Shown: positions 23,001 to 35,000 of the stretch, piece after piece
How the letters are laid out: each line of letters starts with the position of its first letter
Numbering within the stretch: the first letter of the stretch is position 1
NCBI RefSeq assembly: GCF_027409185.1
Contig: NC_084462.1
Coordinates: 27,999,577 to 28,063,576 of the forward strand
Source: Cynocephalus volans
Taxonomy: Eukaryota > Chordata > Mammalia > Dermoptera > Cynocephalidae
Direction of reading: 5' to 3'
Length of the DNA: 64,000 nucleotides
The notes under the pieces: generated by a model
Databases searched by the model: none
Told to the model about the DNA's origin: nothing
Seen by the model: the letters and a program-made list of their open reading frames with translations, nothing else
Program-made: the position numbers and the translations under genes

Positions 23001-26000
23001 GAATCACAGGGGTGAGAGGCAGGGAGAAGAGAAGAGTTGGGGAGAGGGGAAGCACAGTGCTTCCCCAAAAGGGCCAGGCCACAGGTGGGATGTGGGGGAG
23101 CAGACCTCAGGACAGAGGAAGCCAGGGTTCAGCCAGGCCAGAGGGCTCGGCAAGCCCAAGGCAGGTGGACCCCCAGGGCAGTTTGGGGATGAAAGATGTC
23201 AGACCCAGACCCACAGGCAGCCCCCCTGCCTCCCCTCCACCCTAACTCACTCATCGTTTATTAAGCACCTACTGTATATAATGTGCACTAAAGTAGGAGA
23301 AAGTGGAGACACAGGGTCACCATCATTTCTTTTTCTTTACCAACTACCATGTGCCAAGTCCAGGACAGGACATGACCCCTTACTTGAACCCTTTGATAAC
23401 TTGCAGCAAACTTGCTAGGTAGCGATTATCAGCCCCACTTTGCAAAAAAGAAAACTGAGGCTCAGAGAGGTTGAATGACTTGCCCAAGGTCACACAGATG
23501 GTAGGAAGCAGCAAAGCCAGGATTAGAAGCCAGAGGGGTCTGCCCTGACCGCCTCACTCTTCCCACTCACTGCAATGTTCCCTGCAGTCTGCTCTGGAGC
23601 TTGAGAGTGGAGAGGAGGGGAAAGAGGGCTGTGAGGAAGGAGGGAGAGGGAGAGAAAGGGGCGGAAGGAGAGTGGCTGGGGCAGAGAAAGATGCACAAGA
23701 GACAGGGCTCAGAGCTGGAGGGCGGGGCCAGAGAAGCATCAAAGGCCTGAGGCAGCCATGTGCGCACTTGGCAGCAGATGACAGGCCGCAGTGCTCATTT
23801 CTAGCAGGCCCAGCCCCTGGGGCCACTGCTCTGAGCCCTGCTGAGGCTCCAACCAGATTGCTCGCACACTTCAGGCCTGGATCACAGTCCCTGGGGGGCC
23901 CCAAGCCCTGGGAGGGGGTGGCGCCAGAGCTTTGGCATGGGGTGGCCCTGACAGCTCTGCATCCCCGAGCCTGCTGGGCTGTGGTGAGGCTGACAGGGCC
24001 CTGGGGCCGACAAGCCCAGCTTTGCAGTGTTGCCAGGCTGTGAGGCCAGACGTCTGGCTAAAAGCCTCCCTGGACACACTGCAGAGCTGCCTGACACTGT
24101 CCCCCAACTCCGCCCCTGCCCCACGAGATTCCCAGTCCCTTTCAGCAGGATGGTGCAAGGCTGTGCTGAGGCATTGGCAAGGCGGCTTGTCAAGGTTGGG
24201 GGCATTCTGTCCTGTGGCTGTGATGATAGCACAGGCCTGGATCTGGGGCCAGCATCACAGTGTTCCCCAGTGACAGCTTCACTGGTCCATGGGTACTGAA
24301 CTTGTGATCTTGGCCTGGGCAGACATCCCCTGCCCTGGTCTGTGAACTCACTTTTCCTTAGGAAACTATTCATTGTGCTCATTCATGGTGTCCCCCTCCA
24401 GCCCCAGTGCCTCCTAAGACAGCCCAGTGTCAGACAGCCAGAGCCCCACCCAAGCACTGCTGCCCAGTGGCTGAGGACGCTGACCTCAGGCCATCCTATC
24501 AGTGTGGGAATGGCTGCATGTTTGCTGGCAGCGGCTGCTTTTCCTTACCGCTTGCCGTCGCAGCTCGGCCTGCCCTCCCATGGCTCTGGCCCCAGCCCCA
24601 CTGCTCAGAGCCGCAGTCAGCTGCCCTGTGAGAGGCGCTCAGACCCAGCCCCTCTCCGGCCCTCTCCCTGGCCGCAGGCACCGCCTCCGAAGAGAACCAG
24701 GTAACACAATGCAAACCATCACACTCAGAGTGGCTGGAGTTTGAATCCAGGCTCCATCTCTTTCCAGCTGTGTGGCCCCAGGCATATCTCTTAATCTCTC
24801 CAAGCCTGATTTTCACATCTGTTGAAACAATGATAGTAAACCCTGCCCTTCCAACCTCGCAGGCTACTCTAAGGAGCAAGAATGAGAAAACACTTTGTAA
24901 ACAGAAATGGCTTGGTGAACAGAAACTGCTTTGTGGACAAGCAATATCATTGTCACCATCATCGGCACCATTGTTACCATGCTTTTGTTAGTTCTAGCTA
25001 ATGGAAGATTCTGCCTGCTTCCTTGCAGGGGTCCCAGGGGCAGTTCCTGGTGGAGTTCCCGGAGGAGTCTTTTATCCAGGTAAAGTACATGAAACTTCCA
25101 CACACCCAGGAAGGCAGATGATGATGATATTCCAAAGAGATGCACATTTTGACACGCCTACCACCGAGGACCCACAAGTCAGGCCCACTTAAAAATGCAG
25201 TTAATGTGACACTGTTTTAGAGCTGTGAAGAGCCTAAACTTTCTGAAAGAGGGAACTCGAGGCTGTGAGGCTGGCGTCTTCACTCACGCACTCCTGCTGT
25301 GAGAAGTTTCACAGTCTTGAACCATCAATCCCACTCTTGGAAACCCATTCAGTGGAAGTAATTGGGGGGAAGAAAAAAAAAAAAGAACAATCTGCCACAA
25401 GTCACAGAAGTATTATTTGCAAAACACTGTAAAACAAAAAAACCCACCTGACTGAAGGGTTCGATTACGCGATTAAGTAAACTCTGAACCATTAGACATC
25501 TATGACAAAGTATGAATATGCCACCTGTGCAAAATGGCAACATGTTTTTAAGTAAAAATAATAATAAAAGCAATTGCTATGTGCATGTGGAGACTACTAA
25601 TCACACCCCCGCCAAAAAGACTAGGAAGAATGTTGGGACAATAGTATCGTGGGTCATTTTTTTCTTTTAATTTAGAAAAAAAAAAAAGCATAATGTTTTC
25701 AAGAAGATTGAAAAATCAAGAGTAATATTTTCAGTACTTAAAAAGTATCGGAGGGCTGGCCAGTTGGCTCACTTGATAGAGTGTGGTGCTGATAACACCA
25801 AGGTCAAGGTTTCAGATCCCCATACTGTCCAGCTGCCAAGAAAATAAAGTATTTGAGTGTTCAGAACTAACGTGGAAATGGTGAGATCTTCCAGCACTCC
25901 CCCAGACACAAACTGACACAGGGCTGTTGGCCCAATGAAACAGATGAAGAAACTGAGGCTCGCAGAGGTTGAGACTTGCCCAAGGTCACGGAACTAGGCA

Positions 26001-29000
26001 GTGATGGATTTGACCATGGGTAAAAGGGTGGCCTGTCGGCAGGGGCACTGATGGTTCTCTGTGTCTGTCTGTCTCAATACAGGGGCTGGTCTTGGAGCCC
26101 TGGGAGGAGGAGGTGAGCTCGGAAACCAAACTTGGTTCCTCACTGGAGGGGTCTGGTAGTCACCCAACCACACACAGCCTTAGACCTGAGAACCCCAAGA
26201 GGCCCAAGAATCAAGTGTCCCTTACAGATTGAGCATCCAGGGGCAAGGGACGTGTCTGAGCACCAGCACCCACTGGCCTCCTGAGCCCCTCCCCCTAGGC
26301 TCTTTCTCTAGGCCCCTGAATTCTTTATATTTCTTTTGTTCCTCAAAAATATCCCTCCAAGCCAGCTGCGTGGATATCATCGTCCCCTTTTGAGGCTGGG
26401 AAACTGGGGCTCAGAGAGCGTAAACCACAAATCAGGGCACAGCAGAGCTCCCAGCAGCTCTGAGTATGGGGGAAGGACCCACCCTGACAGACCTTTAGGA
26501 CCTGGGGCAGGAAACCTCAGATGCCTTTGCTCTGCCTGGGCAGGCGGGGGGTGTATAATTGGTAGGACAGGTGGGCTGGGCTCCCTACTCACTTCCATCT
26601 CTTTCCTTTGCAGCACTGGGGCCTGGAGGCAAACCACTCAAGACAGGTAAGAGCCCAGCCAGGTAAGACCCGAGGCCTCAGGGCACTGAGAGAGGGCAAA
26701 GGGCCCTGGGAGGGAAGGGCCTGCAGAGCTGTAAACCAGGCAAGGGAGCCAAGAGGTGGGAGGAGAGAGGGAGGTGTGGGCAGCTCCCTGTAGATCAGCA
26801 GGCCCGGCCGGGCACCAGTCCCTCAAGTAACAGGAAGCTGGAGGCAGCTCAATGTCCCCCATTTGTGAGGAGAGTCCAGCATCTACCCTGCAAGTACCTA
26901 TGTGCCCAGCTGCCTGGAGACTCTCCTCTGTACAGGGTCTCAGAAACAGCCCTGCTGCTGGAAGTTAAGGTAGTGATTAATGTTCTAGTGGCCACCAAGC
27001 CTGGAAAACAGCACTCTGGGGCTGAGACACAGAGCCTAAGCCCGGGCTAAGACCCCAGATAGCCCTGACCTTGATGCCAGTCTGAGCCTTTATCCAGATC
27101 CCAGACTGAGCACTGGTCCCAGGCTGAACCCGGACCCCAGACTAAGCCATGAGCTTAACCCCAGGCTGAGTACTGATCCTGGCCCCAGATGAGCTCCCTT
27201 TCTGATCCCAGGCTCTTCCAGCTGTGTTCAGACCATGGAGTTTTCCAGGAAGAAGGTGTGGCTGGATCTATACTGGCCTCACCCATGGGGCTGGGATCTG
27301 CCACTGGGGTTTACTATCAGCTCCAGAAAATGCACCCTAGGAAGGAGGGGAAGTGGATCCCTTCAGCAAACACTGGTAGATAAGGAGCAGGTGGAGGAAA
27401 CAGCATCTCTGTCTGGACTTAGGGCCTTTCAGCATGAGACGCTCCACATGTGGCCTTGGAGTGTCCCCACCCTGCACTGTGTCGCCTGGCTCTGAGGCCC
27501 GAGGCTCTAGGACGCAGTTTGGATGTCCAACAGCTCTTACGAAATCCTGATGGTCAATGATCCAAGTGCAAATGAATCTGCAAGACCCAGATCCCTCCAC
27601 TGAAAGCCCATCTGGGTTGTGAAACTCCAGGACTGGGGCCAGGCAAGGGAGGCAGAGGCAGGGTGCCCAGGCCATGGGGTTGCTGGGGTCTGCAAGGGTC
27701 TGCAAGGCAAGGAGACCTTGGGGCTTACTGCTTCTCCCTAGCAGAACCTGCATCCTGTCTTCCTGGAGGGTGAGGGATTTCAGCGGGGTCTTTGACGGTG
27801 GAGAGACTACAGGGGAGGGCTAGACAAGAGAAGGTATGGAGGCAGGAATGCGCTGGCCCAGAAGACCCCAGTCATGGAGGTCATGACTGCACAGCTAGAG
27901 GGTGCATTGATTGATCCTACTGGCAGCAGGGAACACATGGCAGGTTGTGATTAAACACTGGAGGGAAGACTGAGACAATTTAATAGAGTCCCATGAAGTT
28001 TGGCTGCTTAAGTGAAGCTTTTATTACTGAAAGATTTAGGCTAGTCTTCTGAAAGAACTTCCAGTTCAGGGTGAAGACTTAGACCAAAAGGAAAGTCAGG
28101 GCATCTCCTCTGGAGGAAAAGGTCACTGTCCAAGGGCAGGGGACCAGATTCTATGACCCCTGTGAGGTCATCTTTCAGCCTCAGGACTCAGGGCTACAAA
28201 GGCCTTGGCAGAGCCACAGTGGCACCCCCCAGGGAAGCTCCCCACATCCGGGCCAGGGGGCCATCCGGGCCTGTCCAGGCAGGATGGACTGGGGCACAGG
28301 GAGCGTGTGTGTGCTCGGGAACAATTAATCCCTTGGTGATGGAGGGTGGGTGGCCTGGCAGCTGCGCCTCCATGTGGGCGCCAGCAGTGGGCAGGCTAGC
28401 TGGCTCTGGGACTGGCCCCACCCTGCCTCAGCTCTCAGCGGGGGACCAGGCAGCTGGGAGCCTGTACTATCCACACCCTGAGCACTAGCTGGAGGCCACC
28501 CTCCCACCACGAGGCACACGAGCAAGGACCAGAAGGAGCCGGAGAGCACCCACTGGATGCCCTGGCAAGTTGCACACACTAGTTGCTTTCTGCTCACTGG
28601 TCCCCGGATGGCAGGGGATGTAATGGCCCTTTGTATATGGGGAAACTGAGACTCAGAGAGGTGAAGTGACTTGCTCATACACACAGAGAGTGGGTCGGGG
28701 CGGCAGGATCTGAATCCAGAACTCTGACTCCAGAAAGAAAGAGGGTTGGGCTGGCTGGGTTCCCAGACTCCCAGCTGTGGTCAGCTTCTCCCTGCTTTCT
28801 CCTCCTTTGCAGGTGCTGGAGCCCTTGGGGCATTTGGAGCAGGTGAGCCAAAAGAAAGGAGGGCAAGGGGGTTGGGGGAGGAACTGGTCATGCCAGAAGG
28901 TGGGACCCTGAGAAAAGGGCAGATGACTGCAGAGGGGCTCCCCTCGGGCCCTGCCCCAGCGCCTTCTTGCTTCCTGTGCAGTCCCCAGCTTCAGGAAAGG

Positions 29001-32000
29001 TCTGAGTGTGTCCCCTACCCTCTCAGAGCTCAGGAAACAGGCCTGGCTTGAGAGAAGCTGCTGACAGACTGTGGAGTGGCAGGACCTGTAGTGTTGGGAA
29101 GTGCACCAGCAGGGCCCAGGCCCTCCTGACCACCATCCCACTCCCGCCCGCCTGGAGTTAGAGCCCCATCCAGCAGAAGGGTTGACTGAGCTTCAGCCAG
29201 GTCCAGGCCACAGAAGGAGATGAGTGGGGAGGGATGGTGGGGAAGGAGACCACCTTCAGGTAGACCCCTCCAGGGCTCAGCAGGCCCCATGTTTGGGGTT
29301 GGTCCCTGGAGAGAGCTCATCCCTGGGCCTCGGGACCCAAGCAGCCAGGACTGGTGCTTGCAGGAGTGAGTCTCATGTAACTGGAAACAAACTGGCATGG
29401 TGTGAACTCCAACCTGATTGCCCATTGGTCCTGGCCAAGGCCTAGGAATGTCTCCTAGAGCAATTGGGCCTAGAGGTGGAAGCCAGAGGGACCCATTTGG
29501 TGTCTCATAAACATGTTAGCAAAGAGGCTCCTGGACTTCAGGGCAGGCTGGACAGAAGGACAGACAGATGGTGGGAAACAGAGGGGCTCCCAGAAACAAG
29601 TGAAGGGGAGAGGCTGAGTCAGGGGACACTTTCGAGGAAGCAGAGCAGAGGCCTGGGGTGGTGGTAGTGACTAAGGGTGGGATCAGGGCAGGGCCTGGCT
29701 TGGGTGAGGTCTTGCTCACAGACTCTGCTCAGCTCCAGCCCTCGCAGAAAGCCCTGCTGGATCCTGTTAACTGGCAGGCCTTCTAGAAGAAACCCAGGCC
29801 TGGCCAAGTCTTGTTAGGGAGTGTCAACGCAATCACGTCTACACGGCACAGCACGTAGTAGTTGGTCACTAAACAGTTGCTGCTATTTTACCAGGATCGG
29901 TGCCCCCGAGTGCCAAAGTCTTAGGGACCAGCCGAGAGACCCAAGTGGCTGCACGCTGATCCCAGCGCTGCCAGGTTCCTGCCCCTGCTCCGTGAGACCC
30001 GTCTCACCCTGGGCCCAGGAATGATGCCCACACCACAGCCTCTCCTCACCTGTTTTCTGTCTCCTCCCTGCAGGTCCTGGAGGGCTCGCAGGCGTTGTCC
30101 CTGGGGCAGGTTAGTGCTGACTCCCAATCCCTGAGCCCAGCCCAAGCATCTGCTTGGTGTGGAGGGCAGTCGGAATACAGGGGTACAGGTCAGATTCTAT
30201 CTGGGCACTGACAGGGGACTCTAACACTTACACCAAAAAGCTGCCCCAAGCATGAGGGAATCACAGCTGAGTAACTGGGTACAGTTACAATGTAGTGATG
30301 AGGGCTAGGGGCAGCAAGTTCCAGGGGCCAAGGGAGCTCAGAGGAGTCACTCAGCTCAGCCATGGCCCAGGAAGGCATCCTGGAGGAGGTGGGTGTCAAA
30401 GTTTGACACCAAAAGATGTGTGCGGTTTTGTCAGGCTGAGCGGAGTGGTCTGGCACATTAACCTCCAACGCTGACTCTTGTTCTGGTGGGCAGCAGTCGC
30501 TGCTTGGCACTGGAGTCCTGCAAAGAGCAGAGGAGCCTTGAATGTGCTTCTCGAGTGGGGCAGGGTGAGGTGGGGCTGGGGCATAGGAGCCTCCATGAGT
30601 GCGGAGGCTCAGGACTTCACCCTGTCCTCGCCTCTGCAGGGCTTGGTGCCTTCCCTGCAGGAGCCTTCCCAGGTGCTGTGGTGCCTGGCGGAGTTGCCGG
30701 TGCTGCTGCAGCCTACAAAGCTGCCAAGGCCGGTGAGTGGCACTCTTTGGGACATGCCATAAGCCCTCTGGCTTCCATGTGCTCTCCTCCTTGCAAAGAA
30801 CCTTCCCTCCCCTAGGCCTGGGAGGCAGGTGGGCAAGATGCTCATCTCCACTCTTTCCCCCACCATCTGTCTGTCCTTCCATCCAGCCTGCCCTGCAGTC
30901 CAGGAGCCTCCTTGCTAAGATGTTTGTGAGGCTCAGGAGGCAAGTAGCTGTGCCCATTCTCAAAGTGAGCTGGTGGCAGGGCCAGACCTCAATGTGCAGT
31001 CCAGGGACCTTCCTCCTTCCACTGTTCCTGGTATGATCCCTCACCTCTTTAACTGCTGGCTCTATAGGTGTTGGTGGCGTTGGTGTTGGTGGTGTCCGTG
31101 CAGTTGACGGCTTAGGAGTGCCTCCAGGTATGGTGCCTGACCTGAGCTCCCTAGGTGAAGGCTGCAAGCCCAGGGGTAGCTAACTCTGATGAGGCCCCTT
31201 CCGTAGTAGGTGCGGTGGTGCCTGGTGCAGGAGTTGGAGTCGGAGCTGGAGCAAAACCTGGAAAAGTGCCCGGTCAGTGTGGAATCCCTGGGGCTGGAGG
31301 GCAGAGGTCAGAGAGGTCAGACTGGGGAAGGAAGGGCGGACCTGGCTGCAGCGGGCAGGGCCACTAGCCAGACCCAGACATGGTCCTGCGTCTGTAAAAT
31401 GGGAGAACCTGGCTTACCTTCCAGGCCCTTCTCCCAGGATCTCGGAGCAGAAAGAGACCTCAGAGACAGGTTCTGTGGCAGGCTGTTGGAAGACAAATGG
31501 GGAAACTGAGGCTCAGAATGGCAAGTCAGTGTGGAAGGGCCTGTGGCTGATCATGGCGGAGCTGGGGGGAGCCCAGCCCATCTGGTGCTCATTCGGCTGT
31601 GCCAAGCCCTTTAGGAAGTGACTTTGGGTTAAACAAAAGGCTGCCTGAGTCCACACAGCAGGGAGGGGACATCTGGAAGCTGTTAGCCAGAGGTGGGCTG
31701 GCCCGGCTGTGTAAACAGGCTCCAGGAGATGGAGATAAATCCACGCACAGAAGAAGGGTTTGCAGAGGACTTCCGAAACTTGTGGGAGGAAGGCTGCGGC
31801 CACCCGTCTGTCCCTGGCTGTCCACGTCGGGCACAGGGGCTGCCGGTTCAGGATCCGTGGAGCTGCCGGTGTGGGAAAGGCTGAGGAGGGGTCCCTGGAG
31901 GCTGAGCTGCTGCTCATGATGCCTCCTTCTTCTTTTGGCTGCAGGTGTGGGGCTCCCAGGTGTATATCCAGGTGGAGTGCTCCCAGGCACAGGTGAGGGC

Positions 32001-35000
32001 GAGGAGGAGAAGGGGCCCTACAGGAAGATAAGTAGCCCCATCAGCCTCCCTGGAGCCCCCTCACTTTCCCTCAACCCCCAAGCAGAGGCCACCAGAGGCC
32101 TTGGGTCCTGCCCAGTGCTGTTTCCCTCAGTGTCAGAGCTCAGGCTAATGGACCTAAGGTCCCTGGCGTCTTTCTCCCCAGGGTTAGTCAGCTTGCCCCG
32201 GCCCCACCCAAACCCTGACCCCAGGCCCACACCATCATCACAGCCTGAGGCGGGCCCCCATGGACAGACTGAATCCCCAGTGTGGCCAGCTGTTTCCCAA
32301 AAGCTGTGAGTCACCAGGGGACCCGCCCAACAAGTCCACCCTGCAGGAGACCCCTAAGAGCTGCCCCCTCAACCTCCTTTCCCTGCCAGGGCCTGCCCAC
32401 CCCACCCAACATGTGACCTCCTGAATTCCCCCAAAAGCCCAGATCAAGGCTGCTCTGCAGGGCTTGCTGACAGAATGGCCCTCCCTCCCCCTGCCACGCC
32501 CGGCCCAGGCACCCAGCCCCAGGGGAGGCCGGAAGGCGGGAGGCGCTGGCGCTGGCAGATGGGCTCCTGGCTGCAGCTGGATGGCTGCCTGGGGGCCAGG
32601 TTGTGAGTGCACCGTGAGAGCCCAGGGCACAGGCTCCCTGGCCTGCAAGCATGGCCCACTGCACACTGGAGCTCACCCCCTTGCCCTGTCTGCCGATGGT
32701 GGTCAGGACAGAGTTTGTGATTAAATCCAGTTCAAAGATGAGGCCAGCTGGGGCACCAGCTCACGAGGCCGGCAAATAGGATTAAAACTCAGATCTTCTG
32801 ACCTTGGGCTAGGCAGGGAGGAAAGTCATCACCAAACAGGTCTTTTTTCTGCCCACCTTCTGGGCCGTGCCTGTCTCTGACAGTCAGTACTGAGATCAGC
32901 TGCGGGACCCGAGGAAGGGAGCCAAGCTGGGCCTGCCAGGCCCACGTCACTCCCTCACTGCCGGATCCCTCTCTGCCCACTTAGGAGCTCGGTTCCCTGG
33001 TGTGGGGGTGCTCCCTGGGGTTCCCACTGGAGCAGGAGTCAAGCCCAAGGTCCCAGGTATGCAGCCAGCTGGGCTGGGGGCCACGGGGGGACTCTCTCCC
33101 CACCTGCAGATCCCTTTGGCCTTGGGTGTAGATTAGGGGTTGGGATGCTGGGCTGGCTTGGGACCTTCTGGGTGGGCCCCTCTTGTGCTCCAGCTCTGGT
33201 ACAGCTGGCTGAGACAGGCAGGGCACTGCTCAGAAATCCCAGAGTGTGTGGGAGGGCTGCAGGAGCCAGTGGTCTGGGCAGAACTGGCCGCCGCTTGGGC
33301 CTGCCTGCCCCTCGGGCCTGCCCACCCCTAGGCACTGCCTGGCACCAGACCGTGGCACCTCTGTGCCCTGGGCCCATGCTGCCAGGACTGCAGTGACAGC
33401 TCTTTTTCATCGCAGGTGGAGGTGGAGCTTTTGCCGGAATCCCAGGTGAGGCAAGGCTGGTCCTCCCAGGTGGATGGGAGGGTCTGCAGGGTGGCCAACC
33501 TAGCAGGGGCTCTTGGGCTGGGCACCCAGAACCCCACCCAGGCCTGCCCGACCTCCCTCCTGCCTTCTGCTCCAGGCCTTGGACAGGCTTCAGCATCAAG
33601 TAGCACCAATCCAGGCCTGCTCCTCCACCCCAATCCCCATCTGTGTAGCAGCCCAGACAAGCCCAGAAAACCCACCAGTCTGTGCCAGGGCTGCAAGCCT
33701 CTAGGAGGGAGAGAGTCTTGCAGGTTCCTGAAGGAAGTGGCTGGTCACTGGGGTCGGGGGGTTGAGAGGAGACAGGGAAGACCCCTAGGCAGGATGGTCT
33801 TTGGTGCAGTGGGGAGCTCCTTCTGTCTGAGCAGGAAGTGGGGCGTGAGGCTGAAGGTGTAGAGGTGGCTGCTGGCCCAAGGAACTGGAACCTGATAGTG
33901 CTCTCTTTGTTCCCATAGGGGTTGGACCCTTTGGGGGCCAGCAGCCAGGAGTCCCACTGGGGTACCCCATCAAGGCACCCAAGCTGCCAGGTAAGTCAGA
34001 GGGAGGATGTAAGAGGCTGAGAAGGCAGCGTGAGGGGATCAAAGGTGGGAAACCTGGGTATTGAAGCCCACTTCTGGTCACCAGCCACGGAAAGCGTGGG
34101 GATGTCAGTCTCGCAGATGCAGACTCACTGGCATGCACACACAAGCACACACATATACACACACACACACACGTGCACAGAGACCCCTAGGCCTGATGGG
34201 AAGACACTTGTGTTGATGGTGAGAAATGCCATTCATTGGAAAGACCCCTCTGACATCAACCCACCCGCACCCCTACCCTTACCTCCACAGCCAGCTCAGA
34301 CAGTGAGATGCTTCCCAGTGGGGAGGAAACAGAAAAAATATACTCAGACTCTAAGGCCACAGTGGGGCCTGGATTTGCAGGGGGATGGGTGTGTCATCAG
34401 GCGCTGGGGCAGGGGTGTCCTCCCTCCCCACCTCCCACCTAGGGTCTCTGCAGCCCCATGGCAGCCCCTGAGCTCGCCCTGCCCTCTCCTCAGGCGGCTA
34501 CGGACTGCCCTACAGCACCGGGAAACTGCCCTATGGTGAGTGGGGCCTCCTAGACTTGTGGACCTCCAGCTCTTTCCAGCTCCAGGTCCCGGCAAGGGTG
34601 CTGTGGTCCAGCCCTGGGCTAGGAGAGCACCTAGCTGGGGGAGGGGTGGGGTCTTGGAATGGAAGTCCCCAAATGAAAGAGCTGGAACTTGGACTCAGAC
34701 AGCCTGGCCCTCCCACTTACCACGCGGACTTGTTGAGCCATTTTTCTTCTCTCAGCCTCAATGTCCTCATCTGCACAATGGGAATGACAGTCCCACACAC
34801 ATGTTTGCATTTGTTCTCACTCTGGCTGGGGGTGACAGGGTGGAGACTCAGGAAACCTGGCCCTGAAGGGCAGGGGGGCAGAAATGGGGAAGTCCACATA
34901 GGTGACCGCCGGGCCCCTCCATTCCGCAGGCTTTGGGCCCGGAGGAGTGGCTGGTGCTGCGGGCAAGGCCGGCTACCCAACAGGGACAGGTAAGGAAAGG

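Larger units (their letters stand above)
19422..25028 (+). other. ELN: ELN intron 1
   Basis: A 5.6-kb intron, the longest in the gene and a usual site of regulatory sequence in ELN. I see a (GT)n tract, a poly-pyrimidine tract ending in poly-T (21629-21670), a MER5-like piece near 21690-21860, and MIR relics near 21000-21130, 23240-23540 (+) and 24740-24920 (-). No coding exon is seen. Confidence 0.85.

Noticed and set aside
30190-31167. 325-codon minus-strand open frame across ELN exons 6 and 7
   Set aside because: It runs through introns and exons of ELN on the opposite strand with no domain or splice logic; a chance open frame.
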